Assembly: GCA_030604325.1 (NCBI GenBank)
Contig: JAUVWC010000003.1
Coordinates: 1 to 13,687, forward strand
DNA: 13,687 nt
Direction of reading: 5' to 3'
From: Candidatus Zixiibacteriota bacterium
Lineage (GTDB): Bacteria > Blakebacterota > Blakebacteria > Blakebacterales > Blakebacteraceae
Shown: piece after piece, positions 1 to 6,814 of the stretch
Layout of the letters: each line of letters starts with the position of its first letter
Position numbering within the stretch: the first letter of the stretch is position 1
Program-made: the position numbers and the translations under genes
The notes under the pieces: generated by a model
Database searches by the model: none
What the model was told of the DNA's origin: nothing
What the model saw: the letters and a program-made list of their open reading frames with translations, nothing else

Positions 1-281
1 CTCACGGCCACCGCGGACGACCACCTCGCGTCCGCCGCCGCGGACGACCACCTCGCGTCCGCCTCCGAGGACGAGTTCGGCACCACGGACGACCACTTCG
101 CGTATCCGGACATCGACCTCGGTTCCGCGGACCAGCTCACGGCCACCGCGGACGACCACCTCGCGTCCGCCTCCGAGGACGAGTTCGGCGCCACGGACGA
201 CCACTTCGCGTGTCCGGACATCGACCTCGTCCGGGAGAACCAGTTCGCGGCCACCGCGGACGACCACCTCGCGTCCGCCGC
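1..281 (+). repeat. Tandem and higher-order repeat, 108-bp unit with 24/27-bp subunits
   Basis: A 24-bp segment (gcggacgaccacctcgcgtc plus cgcc) occurs exactly at 13-36, 40-63, 148-171 and 256-279. The block 40-121 recurs at 148-229 with only two A/G differences, a 108-bp period equal to 36 codons. Bases 1-36 recur at 136-171, an offset of 135, because the first copy carries one extra 27-bp subunit. Every offset (27, 108, 135) is a multiple of three, so copy-number change keeps the reading frame. The array runs off the left edge. Confidence 0.9.
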
Positions 282-637
282 CATCGGCAAGTTCGGGCGG
301 AGCGGCTTCACAGAAGCCAGCAGTCGTAACAACCCCATCCGGGCTTGTCTACTATTCGCGTGTGCCCGTCCCCGTCTACTCGAACATGTCAGGTGGCAAT
401 GTTTCTAGGACAGGCTCCAGTGCCAGGGGAACAAGCTCATACACCAGTCGGGTAAGCACATTTTCTCAATCTTCTAGCTTTGGATCCCGGTCTGTAGGCT
501 CGTTTTCCGGGGGGATGAGCTCGCGTTCCTCCTCAATGAGTTCAGGATCCCGGGCAGTGAGTTCCGGAGCCCGGACAATGAGTTCTCGTTCACGTTCATC
601 AGTTTCAAGTTCGCGGACAAGAAGGCCGCCGCGTTAA
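2..637 (+). CDS. C-terminal part of a Ser/Thr/Arg/Pro-rich repeat protein (5' end outside window)
   Basis: This frame is open without interruption from the left edge to TAA at 635-637, giving 211 residues with no start in the window. The first ~95 residues are Pro-Arg-Thr-Thr-Thr-Ser-Arg-type repeats. A short ordinary stretch follows (containing GLVYYSRVPVPVYSN), then a Ser-rich tail with five heptads such as MSSGSRA, VSSGART and MSSRSRS, ending RTRRPPR. The product is strongly basic and looks disordered. I do not recognise a family; a surface, wall-like or nucleic-acid-associated role is possible, but the N-terminal domain that would decide is missing. Other frames are also open over the first 300 bases because the DNA is GC-rich and repetitive. 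The frame just before this one stops at 406, and the reverse-strand frame meets stops at 349-354, 376 and 466. Only this frame keeps the same residue chemistry (SS[AG].RT) through both repeat blocks to a stop, which is why I chose it. Confidence 0.62.
   Translation, partial: SRPPRTTTSRPPPRTTTSRPPPRTSSAPRTTTSRIRTSTSVPRTSSRPPRTTTSRPPPRTSSAPRTTTSRVRTSTSSGRTSSRPPRTTTSRPPPSASSGGAASQKPAVVTTPSGLVYYSRVPVPVYSNMSGGNVSRTGSSARGTSSYTSRVSTFSQSSSFGSRSVGSFSGGMSSRSSSMSSGSRAVSSGARTMSSRSRSSVSSSRTRRPPR
515..619 (+). repeat. Five degenerate 21-bp tandem repeats encoding Ser-rich heptads
   Basis: The units are 515-535, 536-556, 557-577, 578-598 and 599-619. Most begin (a/g)tgagttc and end with a gg(a/c)ca- or ttca-like triplet. 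In the CDS frame they encode MSSRSSS, MSSGSRA, VSSGART, MSSRSRS and a diverged fifth heptad. The third unit (gagttccggagcccggac) resembles a piece of the left-edge array (gagttcggcgccacggac), so the two arrays look like diverged parts of one repeat family in one gene. Confidence 0.75.
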
Positions 638-706
638 GGGATAGACAGGAAAGCTGGAGATCAGGCCCCATCACGTATGAGGGCCGAGGGGTGGAGGAAT
701 GGAGAA

Positions 707-714
707 AGGAAGGA
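707..714 (+). promoter_or_regulatory. Ribosome binding site that decides the start at 720
   Basis: AGGAAGGA lies 5 bases before the ATG at 720, good Shine-Dalgarno spacing. The in-frame ATG at 699 has GGAGGA directly abutting it with no spacer, and would place seven extra residues before a textbook signal peptide. The 720 start is therefore preferred. Confidence 0.7.
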
Positions 715-719
715 ATACC

Positions 720-2021
720 ATGTTGAGGAAAAACAGACACGCCAGATTGCTGAAGGTTGCGGTGATTGGTGCTGCGCTGGTGCTCTGGATTCCCTCGGCT
801 TCCCGGGCCCAGAGCCCGGAGATACTGGCGGTGGTACCGGCCGGCAGCGGCGCTCGCCCGGTTGCACTCGGTGAGGCCTACCATGCCCTCGGCGGCGATA
901 TTTACAGCCTCTACTATAACCCGGCCGGCCTGGGGCTGGCCAGGGGGCTTAGCATTGAAGGGGGCGTGGCGTACCGTGCCACAACGCTGGATACTCGCTA
1001 CTTCAATAATCCCTCCACATCCAGAGTGTCCAGTACGGGATTGGATGCCCTGGGCGTCATTTATGCCGTTCCCACCGATCGGGGAAACCTGGTGTTCGCC
1101 TTCGGGGCCCACCGGTTGAGAGATTTGGACAACCGCTACCTGGTTGAGGGCTACAATGACTCCGATCATCCCGATCTGGGTGATAGCTGGATCTGGGCCC
1201 GTGATGTCGACCGCGGTTCGCTCTACAGCTACGCCGCCGGTGTATCAATAGAGGTGGCCGAAGGATTCTTCCTGGGCACAAGCCTCGAGGCGATAAGCGG
1301 GTCCAACAGTTACACCTACCTGCTCGAGGCATACGACACTGAGGATGTGTGGACGCCGTATGACGGGCACACGTGGGATGATGGTACCGACTACACCTAC
1401 CGCAGCCGGGGGCTACGGATTGCGGTGGGAGGGCTGTGGCGCCCGCTAGGGCTAGTCTCCTTCGGGGGGAGTATCAAGTTCCCATCGTCGATTCAGATCA
1501 CCGAGGACTGGTACCAGTCTGAGGTCCTCTACTACGATGATGACACCTATGAGGTGACGTATGATGACAGCGGAATCTACGACTACTACCTGAGGCTGCC
1601 CTATGAGTTCGGTGTGGGAGCCGCCCTCACACTGGGGGGTGTAACCCTGACCGGAGGCGGTTCCTATTATAACTATGCGGAGTCGTGGTACTCGAGAGCG
1701 CCCTACGACGGCTTCGATTCCGACTTCTTCGCCGTGAATTACAGGCCCAATTGGCAGTTGGGCGGCGGGATCGAAATTCGGGCTGCCGGCGGTGCAGCGG
1801 TACGGGCCGGTTATCGGATGGAGCCTTTGCAGTTTATGCCTGCCGGACTTCAGGTGATAAGTGACCGTGAGATCTACAGCTTCGGGCTGGGCTGGAATAT
1901 CGGTGACACGGTTCATCTCGATCTCGCTTACCGGCATGCCCGTTGGAAAACCCACCTCGACTCGACCAGCGAGACGTGGGACAGCGGGCGGTTTCTCATG
2001 TCGTTCGGCTATCGGTTCTGA
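720..2021 (+). CDS. PorV/FadL-like outer-membrane beta-barrel protein
   Basis: The 433-residue product has a clear Sec signal peptide: basic MLRKNRHAR, then a hydrophobic core, then SASRA with likely cleavage after Ala30. The mature N-terminus contains GSGARPVALGEAYHAL followed by YYNPAGL at about residues 65-71. This is the signature of PorV/PorQ- and OmpP1/FadL-related barrels (GARA.GMGGA...NPAGL). Alternating beta-strand-like segments follow to a C-terminal strand ending FGYRF, with the terminal Phe used for BAM recognition. The predicted location is the outer membrane. Family members act as hydrophobic-compound channels or as type IX secretion shuttles; the sequence does not choose between these. 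Two regions (about residues 205-225 and 270-290) are strikingly rich in Tyr and Asp and are probably surface loops. A strong terminator follows, so the transcript probably ends here. Exact subfamily is uncertain. Confidence 0.82.
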   Translation: MLRKNRHARLLKVAVIGAALVLWIPSASRAQSPEILAVVPAGSGARPVALGEAYHALGGDIYSLYYNPAGLGLARGLSIEGGVAYRATTLDTRYFNNPSTSRVSSTGLDALGVIYAVPTDRGNLVFAFGAHRLRDLDNRYLVEGYNDSDHPDLGDSWIWARDVDRGSLYSYAAGVSIEVAEGFFLGTSLEAISGSNSYTYLLEAYDTEDVWTPYDGHTWDDGTDYTYRSRGLRIAVGGLWRPLGLVSFGGSIKFPSSIQITEDWYQSEVLYYDDDTYEVTYDDSGIYDYYLRLPYEFGVGAALTLGGVTLTGGGSYYNYAESWYSRAPYDGFDSDFFAVNYRPNWQLGGGIEIRAAGGAAVRAGYRMEPLQFMPAGLQVISDREIYSFGLGWNIGDTVHLDLAYRHARWKTHLDSTSETWDSGRFLMSFGYRF

Positions 2022-2044
2022 CCCCTCTCCCGATGCCGGATGAA

Positions 2045-2086
2045 TCGGCCCGGCCCTCCTCGAGGGGGCCGGGCCGAAATTTTATT
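2045..2086 (+). terminator. Rho-independent terminator after the barrel gene
   Basis: A perfect 12-bp GC-rich stem pairs TCGGCCCGGCCC (2045-2056) with GGGCCGGGCCGA (2066-2077). The 9-base loop is itself partly self-complementary (CCTCGAGG). A T-rich tract, AATTTTATT, follows at 2078-2086. It sits 23 bases after the stop at 2021, which separates transcription of the barrel gene from the kinase gene. Confidence 0.9.
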
Positions 2087-2135
2087 CTCCGGCCGGTGTT
2101 GACGGATTCCTTCCTCCCATGTACTTCTGAAAGGG

Positions 2136-5100
2136 ATGAACGTACGCTCTGCATCAGCCAGTACGCAGGTCGGTGTGGCCCGCATACAAACACTCTCCTT
2201 TCGCTGGAGCTGGGTGACCCTGGCTACAGTGCTGGGGGCTCTATATCTGGGGTGGGGGGGCATGAGACCGTGGGGCCTGCTTCCGCTGATTCCCGCCTGG
2301 TTACTCTATAAAGCTACTGTACGCTCTACTCCGGCCACCGATCCGCTGCGGTGGTGGCGGTGGGCGGTAATGGGGATGGCTGGCTTTTGTGTGGTTGGCG
2401 GGCTTGCCCTTCCTCTCGAACCGCCGGCCGGCTGGCTACAGCGGCAAGCCCAGAACGACAGGGCGGCGGTTGAGGATGCGATGGCTGGCATACGGCTGGA
2501 TATGGAGGCAGCCGTGATCCAGGCGGCATTGATAATCGCCGACAGGCAGCAGGGTCTGGGAGAACAGCAGAGGTTGGAGCGACTCTGGCCGGTGGTACGA
2601 AAAGTTCTGGGTGATGATGCGGCGGCGATCGCTCTTTTCCAGGGCGAAGGTGCTTCGGTGGCCTGGGTAGGGTCGCCATATCTAGTGGCTGCCGGTCCGC
2701 CGGAGGTGATGATATCGGAACCGGGGGCCTCAGGTGGGGCGGAGCAGCGTTTCCTCGTTGAGGGAGACAGCCTGGCGGCGGTTGCCCACGTAGTACTGCC
2801 GGTACCCCAGGGCACTCTGGTGGCGAGCGTTCTTCTGGCCCGCGCAGCGTCTGTGCCCGGTCCGGCCCCGGGTGTCACACCTCTGCTGGATAGAATGCTT
2901 CCCAGTCGCATCGTAAAACGGCTGGAGATATGGGCCGCCGGTGAGGGTGGAGAAGGAACGGTCCAGGTCAACCCCGGGCGTTGGACCAAAGAGACAATGC
3001 CCTATCCGGTGCGAGGCCCGGCACAGACCGTTATGCTGATCCTCGTTTTGAGTGCGAGCTTGGGTTTGCTGAGCAGGGACAGCTCGATAGCCCGAGGGCT
3101 CTTGGCCGCGCCCCTAATCTATGCCTCTGCCGTTCCTATCCTTCTCGGTGTGACCGGGCGTCCACTGAGCCTGGAGCTGGTGGCCCCGTCATGGACAGGA
3201 CATCAGCTCATCAACCAGGCGTTCATTGCGGTGGCGGCGGCCGGGCTGGCGCTCTGGTTTGCTGTTCGCCTCAGACTCCGCCTGGCCGCAGTTCTTACCG
3301 GTAGGGCACGGCAGTATCTGACTCCGTTGTTGCTGCTGGGCGTGGCCACACTATGGGTCCTGGGACTGGGCCTTCTCCAGGACCTGTATCGCTTCGCACC
3401 TACCTGGTTCTGGGCCCGTGTCAGTTTCCTCCCCGCTGCCAGAGACCTGATCGGGTGGCTTATCGCCATCGCCATGACGTTAACAGTGGTGGGGGGTAGC
3501 GGGGGCATAGCTGCCATTCTCGTTCACCGCTATGGCCGGATGGGACTGGTAGCCTCCGGTGCCGTGGCTCTCGTGGGGGGGGTAATTGCCTCCACTGCTG
3601 GTGCATGGGGAGGTGATGTGTGGATTGGAGCTGCGGCTGCACTCATGGGAACGGTCATTGCCGGTATCTGGCTCGATCGGACCACCCAGCGCAGCACGCT
3701 CCTCGTTCTGCTGGGACTGTCCATGTTGGGAGCTCTGGTCCCGCTACCTATCAAAGGTGAATTGGGACGGGTCATGATCCGCCGGGTAATCGTCGAATCG
3801 GCCGACTCACTCGAGGGTACAGGGGTCGGATTGAGTCCGGATCAGATAGCCGGGCTTCGCCACCGGTTACAACAGTCAGCAGCATTGATGAATGAGAAAA
3901 GTGTCGAAGCGTATGCTGCATCACCGGGTGGTGCCGACAGGTGTGCGTATTTAGTCTGGCGCGGATTCCAGATGGTTGAGCAGGGTCTTACAGGTGGAGT
4001 CCAGGTTCTCGACTCCTCCGGTGCTGTGGCGGGGCGCTTTTCGACATTTCCCGGCCTATTCGAAGTATCGGTAATAGACAGCCTGCATACGCGGGTTTCT
4101 CGGGGAGAAGGACGACTCGTTCTCACGCCCGGTACACCGGCCTACTTCGGAGAGGAAACCCTGCTTATGGCCATGCCGGGATCAGAGGGGGCAGGATCCC
4201 TGGTAGCAGGAGTCAAACAGCTGCCTCTGGGGTTCCTTGCCGCCGGTGAGGACCGTCTGTGGACGCTGCCCGATCCGGCAGGTGTTTCTGAACAGGCCGG
4301 GAGGTTGGCCGGCGTACTATTTGTGCGTGTATACGACGAGGCATACCGTCTGTTGGCGCTGCCCAGCAATCCCAGACTGGCTTCCGCCCCGCTGGCGGTA
4401 CCCGTTTCCGTGGTTGAGCTACTGCGTGCCGGCCAGGGTGCTGGTGTCTGGTTCCGGCGTGGCTGGTGGATTGGTGGTGGGGCGGACGAGTACTACTTCT
4501 GGTTGGCAACACCATCGGCGCGCCCGCCTCTTCCGGGTGGAGCAGTGGCTGTCGTCGAGTCGGTGGAGCGACGGATTGGCTGCCTGGGCGTGCTGAGGCC
4601 GGGATTGTGGGGCAGGGTGGTGGAAGCTCTGAACATTCTGCTGCTCTTTATGGGAACCCTCCTGGTGCTGGCTTGGCTTCCGGCCGCAGCGATGGCTGGA
4701 ACGGGGATTCCGATGAGCAGGTCGTTGCGAAGAGTCTCCTTCCGCACGCGGCTTTTGATACCACTGCTGGTAGTGGCGCTCGTGCCGCTTGTAGCTCTCT
4801 GGCTACTGACGAGGGGATTCATTCTGAAAAGGGAAGAGGCTGTCTGGGAGGAAAGCCTCGATCGTAGTGTGCAGGAGGTTCAGAGTTCCATACTCAGCCA
4901 GACAGAGCAGCGTGCTGGACAACTGGCACGTGATAGCGAGTATGGTGGAAGTCTGGGGGTAGGGGATCTGGCTGATGGAACACAGTGGGCACTCTTTGAT
5001 GCGAATCTGGAACGTGTTGCAGGAACGCTCTCGGACAGGCTCGCTGATCGTATCCCGTTGCGTGAATTGGCTATGGGGCAGGGGAGGCGGTCATTCGTGT

Positions 5101-6413
5101 TCCGCTCGGGTTCGCTATGGTCGGCGGCCATTGCTCCGATTGGACACCGATTCTCGCGTGGGGCAGCACTGGTTGCGCGCCCATTTTCTGAATCGCTCCT
5201 GCGCCAGGCCAGCGAACAATCCCCCTGGCAGGTCGACCTTTTTATGGATGGTCGGCTGAAACATTCAATTGAAACCGCACCTTACACTGCCGGACTTCTT
5301 GCTCCGATGTTGCCTCTTCAGGCCAGATGGGAGGGGAGCAGGAGTCATGAAGTCGGTGCTTTTCAGTGGGGTGAGGTGGGAGAGTTGCGCTACCTGTTTG
5401 CCTACCGGTCGCTAATAGACTACTCAGGCATGGAGGTGGGGACCATTGCCCAGCGTCGTTTTGGGCTGTGGGGGCTAAACGACCCCGATCTGGACCGGCT
5501 GTTTACCACGGTAGCCAGTATCTATATTCTGCTGGTAGTGGCGGTAACCCTGGTGGCGTTGATGGTGGCCCGCCGCATTTCACATCCGATCGGCAGCCTC
5601 ACCCGCTCCGCCGGCCGGGTAGCTGGCGGGGACCTTGAGGTAGAAATTCCGGTGACCCGTGGAGATGAGGTCGGTGGCCTGCAGAAGGCCTTCCGCCAGA
5701 TGGTCGTCGCCCTTCGCGAGAACAGGTCCCAGCTGGCGCGAGCGGAGCGGGAGCGGGCATGGCAGGAGATGGCGCGCCAGGTGGCCCACGAGATCAAGAA
5801 TCCTCTCACTCCGATGCAGCTCTCGGCGCAGTTGCTACGGCGGGCGTATGACGAGGGGACCGAGGACCTGGGGCGTATCCTACACGAGTGCACCAATTCC
5901 ATCGTTGAACAGGTGGAAGGGCTGCGCCGCATCGCCAACGAATTCTCCGCCTACGCGCGCCTGCCGATGGTTCACCGTGAGCCGACGGATCTTAACGAGC
6001 CGCTGGAGGAAGCTCTTAATTTGTTTGAACCGGCTCTTCCGGCCGGGGTGACGGTGGTGCGGGGATTTGCCGACGAGATGCCCGAAGTTCTCCTGGATGC
6101 GGAGCAGGTCCGCCGGGTAGCGATCAATCTTATCCGCAACGCCCTCGATGCAATGGGAGATTCAGGTACCTTAACGGTTTGCAGCGGACAGGATGAGGAA
6201 GGGGTCTGGCTGCAAGTGTCCGACACCGGGGAGGGCATTGCCCCGGAAGTTCAGGAACGCCTGTTTGAACCATACTTCTCTACGAAGACTGATGGAACAG
6301 GATTGGGGCTGGCCATTACCCGCGCCATTGTGGATGCCTACGATGGAACCATCTCGGTGGACAGCCGTCCCGGAGAGGGAACCAAGGTGACGGTTCATTT
6401 CCCCTTCCAGTAA
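2136..6413 (+). CDS. Very large polytopic NtrY-like sensor histidine kinase
   Basis: The 1425-residue membrane kinase ends in a complete catalytic core. HAMP spans about 1146-1196. The H-box reads MARQVAHEIKNPLTPMQL with phospho-acceptor His1218; RERAWQEMA before it is typical of NtrY relatives. The N-box is NLIRNALDAM (Asn1335), the G1 box DTGEGI (Asp1363), the F-box LFEPYFSTK and the G2 box GTGLGLAI (from Gly1387). Upstream lie roughly 14 hydrophobic segments: three near 24-95, eight between 297 and 538, two at 829-893 and one at 1122-1145. They separate three probable extracytoplasmic regions (about 100-295, 540-828 and 895-1120); the last sits where a Cache-type sensor would. NtrY is usually near 750 residues and has a PAS domain before HisKA, whereas here HAMP runs directly into the H-box. 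No response regulator is adjacent, so the partner is unknown. The start is uncertain: AAAGGG abuts the ATG at 2136, and GTG at 2175 is an alternative. Confidence 0.88.
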   Translation: MNVRSASASTQVGVARIQTLSFRWSWVTLATVLGALYLGWGGMRPWGLLPLIPAWLLYKATVRSTPATDPLRWWRWAVMGMAGFCVVGGLALPLEPPAGWLQRQAQNDRAAVEDAMAGIRLDMEAAVIQAALIIADRQQGLGEQQRLERLWPVVRKVLGDDAAAIALFQGEGASVAWVGSPYLVAAGPPEVMISEPGASGGAEQRFLVEGDSLAAVAHVVLPVPQGTLVASVLLARAASVPGPAPGVTPLLDRMLPSRIVKRLEIWAAGEGGEGTVQVNPGRWTKETMPYPVRGPAQTVMLILVLSASLGLLSRDSSIARGLLAAPLIYASAVPILLGVTGRPLSLELVAPSWTGHQLINQAFIAVAAAGLALWFAVRLRLRLAAVLTGRARQYLTPLLLLGVATLWVLGLGLLQDLYRFAPTWFWARVSFLPAARDLIGWLIAIAMTLTVVGGSGGIAAILVHRYGRMGLVASGAVALVGGVIASTAGAWGGDVWIGAAAALMGTVIAGIWLDRTTQRSTLLVLLGLSMLGALVPLPIKGELGRVMIRRVIVESADSLEGTGVGLSPDQIAGLRHRLQQSAALMNEKSVEAYAASPGGADRCAYLVWRGFQMVEQGLTGGVQVLDSSGAVAGRFSTFPGLFEVSVIDSLHTRVSRGEGRLVLTPGTPAYFGEETLLMAMPGSEGAGSLVAGVKQLPLGFLAAGEDRLWTLPDPAGVSEQAGRLAGVLFVRVYDEAYRLLALPSNPRLASAPLAVPVSVVELLRAGQGAGVWFRRGWWIGGGADEYYFWLATPSARPPLPGGAVAVVESVERRIGCLGVLRPGLWGRVVEALNILLLFMGTLLVLAWLPAAAMAGTGIPMSRSLRRVSFRTRLLIPLLVVALVPLVALWLLTRGFILKREEAVWEESLDRSVQEVQSSILSQTEQRAGQLARDSEYGGSLGVGDLADGTQWALFDANLERVAGTLSDRLADRIPLRELAMGQGRRSFVFRSGSLWSAAIAPIGHRFSRGAALVARPFSESLLRQASEQSPWQVDLFMDGRLKHSIETAPYTAGLLAPMLPLQARWEGSRSHEVGAFQWGEVGELRYLFAYRSLIDYSGMEVGTIAQRRFGLWGLNDPDLDRLFTTVASIYILLVVAVTLVALMVARRISHPIGSLTRSAGRVAGGDLEVEIPVTRGDEVGGLQKAFRQMVVALRENRSQLARAERERAWQEMARQVAHEIKNPLTPMQLSAQLLRRAYDEGTEDLGRILHECTNSIVEQVEGLRRIANEFSAYARLPMVHREPTDLNEPLEEALNLFEPALPAGVTVVRGFADEMPEVLLDAEQVRRVAINLIRNALDAMGDSGTLTVCSGQDEEGVWLQVSDTGEGIAPEVQERLFEPYFSTKTDGTGLGLAITRAIVDAYDGTISVDSRPGEGTKVTVHFPFQ

Positions 6414-6467
6414 TCACTGCCCACCTGCTCCGCCGCGTGAAAGAGCTCTCATCCTACTTTCTGCCCC

Positions 6468-6485
6468 ACACAGGTGTGCCTGTGT
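6468..6485 (+). repeat. Small inverted repeat after the kinase gene
   Basis: ACACAGG (6468-6474) and CCTGTGT (6479-6485) pair perfectly around a 4-base loop, 54 bases past the kinase stop. No T-tract follows, so it is not a canonical intrinsic terminator. It may be an mRNA 3'-end structure or a protein-binding palindrome. Confidence 0.5.
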
Positions 6486-6651
6486 CACACCGTAAAATGG
6501 CCGGGAACTACTCGGTGCTGACAAACGTTCATATGAAAACAGCGGCGATGCCGGTATTCCCCAATTAGAAGACTGCCTGCGTCGGGGGGATTCGCTAGTT
6601 TGTGTCCATCTGAAGACCGCTCTCTGGACTGCGAACCCGTAGTTCAGGGTT

Positions 6652-6722
6652 GTGAAACTGCGTCAGCAGTTGAGCAGTCCGTTCTTTGGAGCGCGAAACC
6701 GCATCAGCAGTTGAGCAATCCG
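6652..6722 (+). repeat. Two 30-bp imperfect direct repeats upstream of the operon
   Basis: Copies at 6652-6681 and 6693-6722 match at 26 of 30 bases and share the core TCAGCAGTTGAGCA; the start-to-start distance is 41 bp. A diverged partial copy lies just before (GCGAACC at 6631) and a fragment, GTGAGCAGTCC, just after (6733-6743). The first copy contains the inverted repeat ACTGC-GTCA-GCAGT. The 41-bp offset is not a multiple of three and shifts the frame between copies, which argues against coding. Spacing near four helical turns would suit cooperative binding of a regulator, but no known operator is recognised. Confidence 0.7.
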
Positions 6723-6814
6723 ACGGACCCCGGTGAGCAGTCCAGCAGGAACTGTCGCACCGGCTCCCGGATGGAGGCAACTTTGCCATTCACCGTACAC
6801 GGGTTAGAGGGTCT

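Larger units (their letters stand above)
6414..6814 (+). other. 401-bp non-coding gap between the kinase gene and the TPR operon
   Basis: No credible gene is seen. Short open frames on both strands (for example 6600-6818 on + and 6595-6789 on -) have odd, low-hydrophobicity compositions and no ribosome site. Contents: a 7-bp hairpin at 6468-6485, a perfect 10-bp palindrome TTCATATGAA at 6528-6537, a small inverted repeat AACCC/GGGTT at 6634-6651, and imperfect direct repeats at 6652-6722. It must hold the promoter of the downstream operon unless that is read through from the kinase gene, but I could not identify convincing -35/-10 boxes. Confidence 0.6.

Noticed and set aside
1-348. Open reverse-strand frame with REVVVRG/AELVLGG repeats
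   Set aside because: Attractive residue pattern, but there are stops just upstream (plus-strand 349-354, 376) and no ATG/GTG/TTG start before the repeats begin. The + frame that continues to 637 explains both repeat arrays.
1-408. Plus-strand frame encoding acidic DDHLAS/EDEFG repeats
   Set aside because: Almost every codon ends in G or C, but the frame stops at 406-408 and does not include the second array; the adjacent frame runs to 637 with consistent chemistry.
474-1169. 231-codon open frame on the reverse strand across the barrel gene start
   Set aside because: Antisense to a clear signal peptide and NPAGL-motif barrel gene; its translation shows no coherent domain and mixes repeat-derived and shadow sequence.
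2099-2127. Sigma70-type promoter TTGACG-17-TACTTC before the kinase
   Set aside because: The -35 match is good but the -10 is poor and too close to the start codon; kept only as part of the start-site question.
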